Below, piece after piece: positions 57,229 through 64,000 of a stretch of 64,000 bases of DNA. How positions within the stretch are numbered: the first letter of the stretch is position 1; the number at the start of each line of letters is the position of its first letter. Origin of the DNA: UBA11740 sp035635855 (GTDB lineage Bacteria; Acidobacteriota; Blastocatellia; Pyrinomonadales; Pyrinomonadaceae); contig DASQAF010000027.1 in assembly GCA_035635855.1 (NCBI GenBank), positions 248,001 to 312,000 on the forward strand. Reading direction: 5' to 3'. Below the pieces are notes generated by a model. The model searched no databases. It saw nothing but the letters and a program-made list of their open reading frames with translations, and had not been told where the DNA came from. Made by a program: the position numbers and the translations under genes.

Positions 57229-58287
57229 TTGCAGAACCTGGACGCGAATCGCAGCCTGAAGCTAGTCGCTATAGGCGGAGGTACCGGTCTATCAACCTTA
57301 TTGGCGGGCCTGAAGCGATTTGTCGGCGGGAGCGTTGACGGGGCCTGGCTGAATTCTCTGTCCGCAATTGTTACCGTCACGGATGACGGAGGGAGTTCAG
57401 GACGTCTCAGAGAAGAGCTGCAGATGCTTCCGCCGGGCGACATACGTAATTGCATGATCGCTCTCTCTGAAGACTCGACGCTGCTCGCTCGCTTGTTTCG
57501 CTATCGATTCAGCGGCTCTGGCGATCTGGCCGGGCACAGTTTCGGAAACTTATTCCTGGCGGCTCTGACTGAGGTAACCGGGGATTTCGTCGAAGCGGTC
57601 CGACTATCTTCCGAAGTCCTCGCCAGCAAAGGTCACATCTTTCCAGCTACAGTTGACGACGTGCGACTGGTCGCTGAGTTGGTGGACGGCCGCGAAGTAC
57701 ATGGCGAGACTCAAATCACTGCTGAGCGGACGCCGATCAGTCGCCTCAGGCTCGAGCCTGAACAATGTCAGCCGCTGCCTGAGGCCCTGAGGGCAATTCA
57801 TGCAGCCGATGTCATCACGATTGGCCCAGGATCTTTGTATACGAGTATGGTACCCAACCTTCTGGTCGCCCGAGTTGCCGAGGCTATTGGGGAAGCGCGC
57901 GCGACGAAGATATTCATCGCCAATCTGATGACCCAGCCGGGCGAGACTGATGGTTACGATCTGCGGAAGCATCTGGACACAGTGACGAAGTACGCGCCAC
58001 AGATTCGCTTCGATTATGTCCTGGTCAACGATCGCGCGATCAGCCCCCGGCAAGCTGAACTCTATCGGGCCGACGGAGCCTTTCAAATCGGACTCGGCGA
58101 GGAGCCTACGCTGTCGGGCGGCGTGCAAATCGTTCGTGCTGATCTGCTGGACGCGGGCGAGATGGTGCGTCATGACTCTGAGCGTCTCGCCCGAGCTGTA
58201 ATTGCTTGCGGTGAAAAAGGATCCCTGGCTGTGCCGCTCGCCGTTGAGTCCTGGTTTACAACCGAGAAACAAGAAAAGACCCCATGA
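57229..58287 (+). CDS. yvcK: gluconeogenesis factor YvcK (CofD-like)
   Basis: 352 residues. K-L-V-A-I-G-G-G-T-G-L-S-T-L-L-A-G-L-K (11-29), V-T-D-D-G-G-S-S-G-R-L-R and L-P-P-G-D-I-R-N-C are the CofD/YvcK fold signatures. In Bacillus this protein binds UDP-GlcNAc and supports growth and cell shape on gluconeogenic carbon and peptidoglycan synthesis. The start is TTG at 57229 with GGAG eight bases upstream. Its stop overlaps the glmU start (ATGA), so it is coupled with UDP-GlcNAc synthesis. Not a real 2-phospholactate transferase by context. Confidence 0.95.
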   Translation: MQNLDANRSLKLVAIGGGTGLSTLLAGLKRFVGGSVDGAWLNSLSAIVTVTDDGGSSGRLREELQMLPPGDIRNCMIALSEDSTLLARLFRYRFSGSGDLAGHSFGNLFLAALTEVTGDFVEAVRLSSEVLASKGHIFPATVDDVRLVAELVDGREVHGETQITAERTPISRLRLEPEQCQPLPEALRAIHAADVITIGPGSLYTSMVPNLLVARVAEAIGEARATKIFIANLMTQPGETDGYDLRKHLDTVTKYAPQIRFDYVLVNDRAISPRQAELYRADGAFQIGLGEEPTLSGGVQIVRADLLDAGEMVRHDSERLARAVIACGEKGSLAVPLAVESWFTTEKQEKTP

Positions 58288-59696
58288 CCGCACGGCTGGA
58301 TCAGAGCGACCCGAAAATGCCTCTCGATGTGCTTATTCTCGCCGCCGGCCTTGGCACCCGAATGAAATCGCGCGTGGCAAAGGTCCTGCACAAGCTGAGT
58401 GGTCGGCCTTTGATCGCGCATGTCTCTCGGACCGCCGCCGCCTTGGATCCGGGCCGGGTTTATGTGGTAGTTGGTCATCAGGCGAGCGACGTTGAATCGG
58501 CAGTGGATGATGAACTCGGCGCCGGGCAAGCTGTCTTTGTTACTCAGTCGGAACAACGCGGCACTGGCGACGCCGTGATGGCGGCGCAGGGTCAGATGGG
58601 TCAAGCGGATTCTACAGTTCTGATTCTTTCGGGCGATATTCCGCTGGTGCGGGCAGAAACTCTGCGCGCGCTGATCGCGCAGCACGGCGCGGATAAGGCT
58701 GCTTGCACGATGCTGACCGTCCGGCTCGAAAATCCGACCGGTTATGGGCGCATCGTGCGCGACAATGATGGCCGCTTCGCGAGAATTGTCGAGCAAAGAG
58801 ATGCCACCGACGAAGAGCGCCAGCTTCGCGAAATCAATGCGGGCATTTATTGCTTTGATCGCCGAAAACTCTTCGCCGCATTGGCCCGCGTGCAACCGAC
58901 CAACAGTCAGAGTGAGTACTATCTGACCGATGTTCCCGGCATCCTGCGCGACGACGGCGAGGTGGTAACGATCTATCAACATCAGGACGGGCGTGAAGTA
59001 TCGGGCATCAACACCCGCGCCGAACTGGCTGAGTTCGAAAACCTTCTCCGTCGTCGCACAATTCGGGGCCTGATGACCGAAGCAGGTGTAACCTTTATCG
59101 ATCCTTCTCACGCTTACATAAGTGATGAAGCGCAGATCGGTAGCGACTGCGTAATCCATCCCGACGTGCATATCGAAGGCAAGTCAGTCATTGGAGAGGG
59201 CTGCGAGATCTTTCCGGGCGCGCGAATCAAGAATTCACGGCTCGGCAATCGAGTCACGGTTAAGGATCACTGTGTGATCATCGATTCTGAAATTGCCGAC
59301 GATTGCTCGGTGGGACCTTCTGCGCACCTGCGGATGAATGCGCAGATGGAAGAACGCGCCGTGGTGGGCAACTTTGTCGAAGTCAAAAAGTCTCGGATTG
59401 GCCGGGGGACAAAGGTCATGCACCTCACCTATCTGGGTGACGCAACCATCGGCGAGAATACCAACATCGGCGCCGGGACAGTGACGTGCAATTACGACGG
59501 CAAGCACAAGCATCCCACCGTAATCGAAGACAATGTGAGAATCGGTTCCGATACAATGCTGGTCGCGCCCGTGCGCGTCGGTAGCGGCTCAGTGACTGCC
59601 GCCGGTTCGGTCGTAACCGAAGATGTGCCGCCCAATACAATGGTCGCAGGCGTCCCCGCTAAGGTTAAGAAGAAGATCACGAAAGGGTCCAGCTAA
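58284..59696 (+). CDS. glmU: bifunctional UDP-GlcNAc pyrophosphorylase / glucosamine-1-phosphate N-acetyltransferase
   Basis: 470 residues. The uridylyltransferase half has L-I-L-A-A-G-L-G-T-R-M-K-S (about 17-29), Q-R-G-T-G-D-A and Y-G-R-I-V. The acetyltransferase half is a left-handed beta helix ending N-F-V-E-V-K-K-S-R-I-G-R-G-T-K and N-I-G-A-G-T-V-T-C-N-Y-D-G. It makes UDP-GlcNAc for cell wall and lipid A. The start at 58284 overlaps the yvcK stop; the Met at residue 12 is an alternative. glmS follows after 70 bp, giving an amino-sugar operon. Confidence 0.98.
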   Translation: MTARLDQSDPKMPLDVLILAAGLGTRMKSRVAKVLHKLSGRPLIAHVSRTAAALDPGRVYVVVGHQASDVESAVDDELGAGQAVFVTQSEQRGTGDAVMAAQGQMGQADSTVLILSGDIPLVRAETLRALIAQHGADKAACTMLTVRLENPTGYGRIVRDNDGRFARIVEQRDATDEERQLREINAGIYCFDRRKLFAALARVQPTNSQSEYYLTDVPGILRDDGEVVTIYQHQDGREVSGINTRAELAEFENLLRRRTIRGLMTEAGVTFIDPSHAYISDEAQIGSDCVIHPDVHIEGKSVIGEGCEIFPGARIKNSRLGNRVTVKDHCVIIDSEIADDCSVGPSAHLRMNAQMEERAVVGNFVEVKKSRIGRGTKVMHLTYLGDATIGENTNIGAGTVTCNYDGKHKHPTVIEDNVRIGSDTMLVAPVRVGSGSVTAAGSVVTEDVPPNTMVAGVPAKVKKKITKGSS

Positions 59697-59766
59697 TCGA
59701 AAGGCGTGCGCTTAAGATTTCGCTGTCAGGCGACTGCTCACAGCTCACTGCCAACTGCTTACTGAA

Positions 59767-61629
59767 ATGTGTGGAATAGTCGGATACGTCGGAAACAAAC
59801 AGGTCGTGCCGTTGATAATCGACGGGCTACGCAAGCTTGAATACCGCGGTTATGACTCGGCGGGCATTGCCGTCGTCGACGAGAATCATCAACTGAAAAT
59901 TCGCCGCGCCGAAGGCAAACTGCGCAACCTTGAAGAAGTGTTGCGCCAGAAACCGCTCGACGGCACCTATGGCGTTGGCCACACGCGCTGGGCAACGCAC
60001 GGCCGTCCGACTGAAGAGAATGCACATCCGCATCGCGACTGTAGCGGCCGCGTCGTCGTCGTCCACAACGGCATCATCGAAAACTATTTGCAGTTAAAAG
60101 ACGAACTGCGAAAGAAAGATCATACCTTCGTTACCGAAACCGACACCGAAATTGTCGCGCACTTGATCGAAGAGCATCTGAAGCAAGGTGACGGCTTCGA
60201 AGAGGCGGTTCGCAAAACTGTCCAGGCACTGCATGGCATCTTTGCGTTGTCCATGCTCTCCGCGGACGAACCCGACACTATTATTTCCGCCCGACTGGGA
60301 CCTCCGGTAGTTATCGGTCTGGGCAAGGGCGAGTACTTTGTCGCCTCCGATGTCCCCGCGATTCTCGAGCACACGCGCGACGTTTTCTTCTTGGGCGACG
60401 GCGAAATTGCCGTGATGACCAGGGACTCTGTGCGCGTCACCGATTTTGCCGGCGACCCAGTCGAGCCGGTCATGCAGCGGATCACCTGGGACCCGATCGA
60501 GGCGGAAAAGGGCGGCTTCAAGCATTTCATGCTGAAGGAGATTTACGAGCAGCCGCGCGCCGTGCGCGAAACTGTGGAAGGCCGCATCTCGCTCGACACC
60601 GGCCGGGTTTTTCTGGACGAGATGAAGGACATTACCGAGGCCGACTTCAAACGGTTGACCTCGATCAAGATTGCTGCTTGCGGCACGTCGCTCCATGCGG
60701 GTCTGGCCGGCAAATACATGATCGAACAACTGGCGCGCGTCAACGTCGACGTCGACTACGCTTCTGAGTTTCGCTATCGCGACCCCGTTCTGGATGAAAA
60801 TACTCTGCTGCTGGTTATCACCCAATCCGGAGAGACCGCGGACACCATCGCCGCTTTGCGCGAGGTGAAAGAGCGCGGCGTGAAGGTCCTGGCCATCTGT
60901 AATGTCCAGGGTTCGATGATCACGCGCGAAGCCGACGGCACCATCCTGACGCATGCCGGACCCGAAATCGGGGTAGCGTCAACCAAGGCGTTCACTTCAC
61001 AGATGATCGCGCTTTATTTGTTTGGCTTGTATCTCGGCCAATTGCGCGGCGAGTTGAGTCCCGAACAAAGCCTGGCGCATAGCCGTCAACTCGCGGAGTT
61101 GCCCGTGAAAATGGAGCATCTGCTGAATAACGCGGACGCGATTGAAGGCTTGTCGAGGGAATTTTTCCGGGTGACTGACTTTCTCTATCTCGGTCGCGGG
61201 ATCAATTTCCCGATCGCGCTGGAAGGCGCGCTGAAACTGAAAGAGATATCCTACATTCATGCCGAGGGTTATCCGGCCGGCGAGATGAAGCACGGCCCGA
61301 ATGCTTTGATTGACGAGCGGCTGCCGGTGATGTTCATCAACACGCGCGAAGCCGGCAATCGCCCTTCCGAACTGCGCTATGAAAAGACGCATTCAAACAT
61401 CGTGGAGGTAAAAGCGCGCGAAGGCATCGTCATTTCGGTTTTGACTGAAGGCGACGCGATGTCTTCAGTCGTCTCAGACCACGTGATCGAAATTCCAGCG
61501 TCAAGCGATTTGCTTTCACCAATCCTCTCGATCATTCCGCTGCAGTTGCTCGCCTATCACATCGCCGTCAGGCGCGGGTGCGACGTGGATCAGCCGAGGA
61601 ACCTGGCGAAGTCAGTGACAGTTGAGTAG
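59767..61629 (+). CDS. glmS: glutamine--fructose-6-phosphate aminotransferase (isomerizing)
   Basis: 620 residues. The N-terminal M-C-G-I-V-G-Y-V-G leaves Cys2 as the glutaminase nucleophile after Met removal. The glutaminase domain (1-240) is followed by two SIS sugar isomerase domains (C-G-T-S-L-H-A-G; S-Q-S-G-E-T-A-D-T) and ends D-V-D-Q-P-R-N-L-A-K-S-V-T-V-E. It forms glucosamine-6-phosphate, the entry point to UDP-GlcNAc. No glmS ribozyme is seen in the 70-bp leader. Confidence 0.99.
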   Translation: MCGIVGYVGNKQVVPLIIDGLRKLEYRGYDSAGIAVVDENHQLKIRRAEGKLRNLEEVLRQKPLDGTYGVGHTRWATHGRPTEENAHPHRDCSGRVVVVHNGIIENYLQLKDELRKKDHTFVTETDTEIVAHLIEEHLKQGDGFEEAVRKTVQALHGIFALSMLSADEPDTIISARLGPPVVIGLGKGEYFVASDVPAILEHTRDVFFLGDGEIAVMTRDSVRVTDFAGDPVEPVMQRITWDPIEAEKGGFKHFMLKEIYEQPRAVRETVEGRISLDTGRVFLDEMKDITEADFKRLTSIKIAACGTSLHAGLAGKYMIEQLARVNVDVDYASEFRYRDPVLDENTLLLVITQSGETADTIAALREVKERGVKVLAICNVQGSMITREADGTILTHAGPEIGVASTKAFTSQMIALYLFGLYLGQLRGELSPEQSLAHSRQLAELPVKMEHLLNNADAIEGLSREFFRVTDFLYLGRGINFPIALEGALKLKEISYIHAEGYPAGEMKHGPNALIDERLPVMFINTREAGNRPSELRYEKTHSNIVEVKAREGIVISVLTEGDAMSSVVSDHVIEIPASSDLLSPILSIIPLQLLAYHIAVRRGCDVDQPRNLAKSVTVE

Positions 61630-61770
61630 GTCAGATTCCCGCAGAGGCGTCGGAGCGCGGACATCCGGTCGGCCTGAGCGCGCAGCGCGAACACCCATAA
61701 TTCTTCCTGTAAGATCCGAGCGTGCTTCGCCGCTGGCGGACAGGGATGTCCGCGATCCGTCGGGCAAGAG

Positions 61771-62610
61771 TCAAAATCCTCGTAGAGCCATTTCCGGCGA
61801 TCGCCGCAACCAATTCTCTTTCGGATAACTCGCCGAAGCGTCGATGACGTGCAGCGTGTAGGCATGTCTCGATCTTGATGATCGGTTTTCGCGGCTGAGA
61901 TGCGGTAGCAGGGGATGCAGCACTATCACAGTTCCCTTCTTCACTTCCAAAGGCTGTAACTTCTCTTCCGGCCAGGGCATGTCATCAAACACTTCGAAGC
62001 GAGTGCCGCCGCCTTCAGCCCGCACGAACCGTGATTTCAATCCTCGCTTATGTCCGCCCGGGATGACCCACAAACAACCGTTATCAATCGTGGCATCTTC
62101 CAACGCGAACCATAGTCCGAGTAAACGCAGCGGCTCAGCGTAAAGAAATGTCGCGTCCTGATGGCAGGTTACTTCGCCGCCGATCCTTGGCTGTTTGAAG
62201 ATGTACATTGATTGAAGTAACAGAGGCGCGTCAATACCCAGATCACTAACCAGCCTTTTAATTTCTGGCGTTCGCGAGAATTGATCGAAGAGCGGATCGA
62301 GATCGTGCAGCGCGTGTCCGATCTTGTTTATCGACTGCTCTTTACTCTGGCGCAGACTGCCGTCAGGAAGAAACGCGTGCTCTTCGAAAAAGAACCGAAT
62401 CTTGTCTCCTGATTCAAGAAAGTAATCGTCGCTGGTGCGCGTCTGTTCGTGGGTCGAGAAGACAGAGACGGCACCTTTGGGATCAAAGTCACGCACCAAT
62501 TCGGCGGCGCGGACACGCAGTTGATCGCAAGCCGGATGATCGACAAAGTCCGCCAATACCAGAAATCCGTCGCGTTCGTAAGCGTCTAGTTGTCGCGCAG
62601 TAATGGCCAT
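61771..62610 (-). CDS. PhyH-family Fe(II)/2-oxoglutarate dioxygenase
   Basis: 279 residues from the Met at 62610 (an earlier in-frame Met is at 62640). It begins Q-L-D-A-Y-E-R-D-G-F-L-V-L, the usual start of phytanoyl-CoA dioxygenase-like enzymes. The metal triad is visible as H-Q-D (T-C-H-Q-D-A-T-F-L) and a distal His in H-P-L-L-P-H-L-S; a basic Ser/Arg pair follows (R-S-S-R-S-R-H). The substrate is unknown. Convergent with glmS; the 141-bp gap has only a GCGGACA/TGTCCGC hairpin (61736-61753). Confidence 0.87.
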   Translation of the reverse strand: MAITARQLDAYERDGFLVLADFVDHPACDQLRVRAAELVRDFDPKGAVSVFSTHEQTRTSDDYFLESGDKIRFFFEEHAFLPDGSLRQSKEQSINKIGHALHDLDPLFDQFSRTPEIKRLVSDLGIDAPLLLQSMYIFKQPRIGGEVTCHQDATFLYAEPLRLLGLWFALEDATIDNGCLWVIPGGHKRGLKSRFVRAEGGGTRFEVFDDMPWPEEKLQPLEVKKGTVIVLHPLLPHLSRENRSSRSRHAYTLHVIDASASYPKENWLRRSPEMALRGF

Positions 62611-62702
62611 CAGCGAATCATTCTTAAAGTAACGAAGCAAACAAGCAAGCTTGCGGTCGCCTGTTTGCGGTCTTAGACTGTTTGTGTACGGATATATAAC
62701 TC

Positions 62703-62778
62703 TGGAGCCGGCTATCGGATTTGAACCGATGACCTTCTAATTACGAATCAGACGCTCTACCAACTGAGCTAAGCCGGC
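62703..62778 (-). tRNA. tRNA-Thr (anticodon CGT)
   Basis: A 76-nt cloverleaf on the minus strand: acceptor GCCGGCT/AGCCGGC, D arm GCTC/GAGC, anticodon stem TCTGA/TTAGA with loop TTCGTAA (anticodon CGT), T arm ATCGG/CCGAT with TTCAAAT loop, discriminator T and an encoded CCA. Confidence 0.96.
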
Positions 62779-62855
62779 TCTGGTGGGCATCTGAACTATA
62801 CGAACCGGTTCTTTTCACTGTCAACCCGACCCAGCAATAATCGAAGGGGGATCGA

Positions 62856-63071
62856 ATGAAAGGTCAAACACGCAACATCGAGACTTTCAAGGTAGGCGCG
62901 GGCACGCGCGTGAACGAGTTCGACTTTCATAAGCATCAGGAAGAGATGCATGAGCATCCCGCCACTGAACACGAAGAGGGCTTTTCCAAAACAGAGACGA
63001 AGGCTGAATGCGTTGCGCGGTTGACGAAGGAAGCGCACGAGAAAGTCTTGAAGAGGAAGAAGCGGCGTTGA
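62856..63071 (+). CDS. small His/Glu/Lys-rich protein, unknown
   Basis: 71 residues, MKGQTRNIETFKVGAGTRVN and then E-F-D-F-H-K-H-Q-E-E-M-H-E-H-P-A-T-E-H-E-E. A His- and Glu-rich middle (residues 24-42) could bind metal, and the C-terminus is a basic helix (E-K-V-L-K-R-K-K-R-R). AAGGGGG lies about 6-8 bases before the ATG. No family is recognised. It lies between tRNA-Thr and trmFO. Confidence 0.6.
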   Translation: MKGQTRNIETFKVGAGTRVNEFDFHKHQEEMHEHPATEHEEGFSKTETKAECVARLTKEAHEKVLKRKKRR

Positions 63072-63083
63072 GTGGTTTTGATT

Positions 63084-63246
63084 CCGAGGCACAGCCTCGG
63101 CCTGGACTCTGGAGCTAAGCCGGAAAGGCAGAGCCTTTCCGCACATCAAGCGGCAGAGCCGCGAGGAAATCTTGTACAGAACCGCTCGTGGTCGCGAGCG
63201 GGTATGACCGGCAAGATGCCGGCGAACCGCAGGCAAGGGTGCCTGC
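63084..63246. repeat. string of six consecutive hairpins upstream of trmFO
   Basis: Stems in order: CCGAGGC/GCCTCGG (63084-63100), CGGAAAGGC/GCCTTTCCG (63121-63141), GCGGC/GCCGC (63150-63162), ACCGCTCG/CGAGCGGGT (63181-63203), CCGGCA/TGCCGG (63208-63222) and GCAGGCA/TGCCTGC (63229-63246). Loops are 3-6 nt, often AGA or AGG. No protein frame is plausible here, and the last hairpin ends 10 bp before the trmFO start. Confidence 0.6.
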
Positions 63247-63256
63247 GCTCCTGAAA

Positions 63257-64000
63257 ATGAACGAAATCAACGTAATCGGCGGAGGCTTGGCAGGCGTCGA
63301 AGCTGCCTGGCAAGCGGCGCAGACAGGCGCGCGCGTGCGCTTGTATGAAATGCGGCCAATCAAACAGACACCCGCGCACCGGACGGACAAACTGGCTGAG
63401 ATCGTCTGTTCCAACTCGCTGAAGTCTGACGAGCCGGGAACCGCGTCTTTTCTTCTCAAAGAAGAGCTGCGGCGCGGGCATTCATTGGTTATGGAAGCCG
63501 CAGCGGCGACACGCGTGCCGGCGGGCGCGGCGCTCGCGGTGGATCGCCAGCGGTTTGCCGAATATATCACCGAGCGCATTGAAGCGCACCCGCAAATCCA
63601 AATTGTTCGTGAGGAAGCCACGACGATTCCGCGGGACGCGATTACGATTGTCGCCACCGGCCCGCTTACTTCTGAAGCGTTGACTAACGAAATCATGAAG
63701 CTGACCGGTGACGATCAGCTTTACTTTTACGACGCGATTGCGCCGATTGTGGCCGCAGATTCAGTCGATCGATCAATCGCCTTTCTCGCCGCGCGTTACG
63801 GCAAAGGTGGTGACGATTATCTCAACTGTCCTTTTAATGAAGAGCAATACTCAGACTTCTATCGAGCTTTAGTTGAGGCCAACAGCGTTCCTTTGCAGCG
63901 CTTTGAAGAAACCCGCTGGTTCGAAGCATGTCTGCCAATTGAGGAACTCGCCCGCCGCGGCGTAGACACTTTGCGCTTTGGGCCGATGAAACCGGTTGGG
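63257..64000 (+). CDS. trmFO: methylenetetrahydrofolate--tRNA-(uracil-5-)-methyltransferase TrmFO, 5' part
   Basis: 248 residues are visible; the gene runs off the window. M-N-E-I-N-V-I-G-G-G-L-A-G-V-E-A-A-W-Q-A-A (1-21) is the FAD-binding motif, and Y-E-M-R-P, C-S-N-S-L-K-S-D and G-P-L-T-S-E are TrmFO signatures (A-T-G-P-L-T). It forms m5U54 in tRNA with methylenetetrahydrofolate and FAD, in the cytosol. The downstream half would hold the remaining catalytic Cys. Confidence 0.96.
   Translation, partial: MNEINVIGGGLAGVEAAWQAAQTGARVRLYEMRPIKQTPAHRTDKLAEIVCSNSLKSDEPGTASFLLKEELRRGHSLVMEAAAATRVPAGAALAVDRQRFAEYITERIEAHPQIQIVREEATTIPRDAITIVATGPLTSEALTNEIMKLTGDDQLYFYDAIAPIVAADSVDRSIAFLAARYGKGGDDYLNCPFNEEQYSDFYRALVEANSVPLQRFEETRWFEACLPIEELARRGVDTLRFGPMKPVG

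Noticed and set aside
59697..59766. Possible glmS ribozyme or riboswitch upstream of glmS
   Set aside because: The 70-bp leader is too short and lacks the ribozyme core; it only contains a short repeat-like ACTGC sequence.

Overview
The window looks like a chromosomal segment of a free-living, GC-rich Gram-negative bacterium, most probably an acidobacterium (Acidobacteriota, Blastocatellia-like). This is an inference from gene content: a long Hfq-like protein encoded after ftsZ, an MglA/roadblock pair, many secreted beta-propeller and BNR-type proteins, and many intergenic palindromes. No rRNA is present, so the placement rests on protein character only. No prophage, insertion sequence or CRISPR array was found.

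Bases 1-5750 carry the end of a YVTN beta-propeller gene, a DinB-family protein, purC, a small Fis-like helix-turn-helix gene and the groES-groEL operon. The groE operon has a consensus promoter, a CIRCE operator and a strong terminator. A tRNA-Phe gene with its own promoter follows. Bases 5850-12900 are mixed accessory genes: a receiver-like protein, a BNR-repeat secreted protein, an MFS exporter, a secreted NTF2-like protein, two XdhC-type molybdoenzyme maturation genes separated by an Mpo1-like gene, a coiled-coil protein and nadC. valS and a long response regulator follow. Then comes an RHS/YD-repeat polymorphic-toxin-like gene whose last 221 residues look like a zinc phospholipase-type domain, with small membrane-protein genes downstream as immunity candidates.

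Bases 24246-44397 are on the minus strand and are dominated by the division and cell-wall (dcw) cluster. In transcription order it reads mraZ, rsmH, ftsL-like, ftsI, murF, mraY, murD, ftsW, murG, murC, murB, ftsQ, ftsA, ftsZ, followed by hfq-like, pdxA, a CheY-like receiver and a GspG-like protein. murE and ddl are missing from it. A consensus promoter and three 10-bp-spaced GTGGAG-type MraZ boxes lie upstream of mraZ.

After a divergent ZIP transporter and a secreted protein, bases 46395-49920 hold the most unusual locus: an apparent seven-gene minus-strand operon rex, class II aldolase, BMC-H shell protein, three BMC-P (EutN/CcmL) vertex proteins, and an unrecognised protein with an encapsulation-peptide-like N-terminus and a four-cysteine C-terminus. 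It resembles the sugar-phosphate (fucose/rhamnose) microcompartments of Planctomycetes and Verrucomicrobia. It lacks the aldehyde dehydrogenase, phosphotransacylase and second shell hexamer found there, and is headed by an NADH-sensing regulator.

The remainder is ruvA-ruvB, a YihY-family membrane protein, queA, a GNAT acetyltransferase, an MglA-type GTPase with a roadblock protein, a histone-H1-like/TPR protein, yvcK-glmU-glmS, a PhyH-type dioxygenase, tRNA-Thr(CGU) and the start of trmFO. Many intergenic gaps hold hairpins built from short iterated motifs, which form a recurring architecture across the window.
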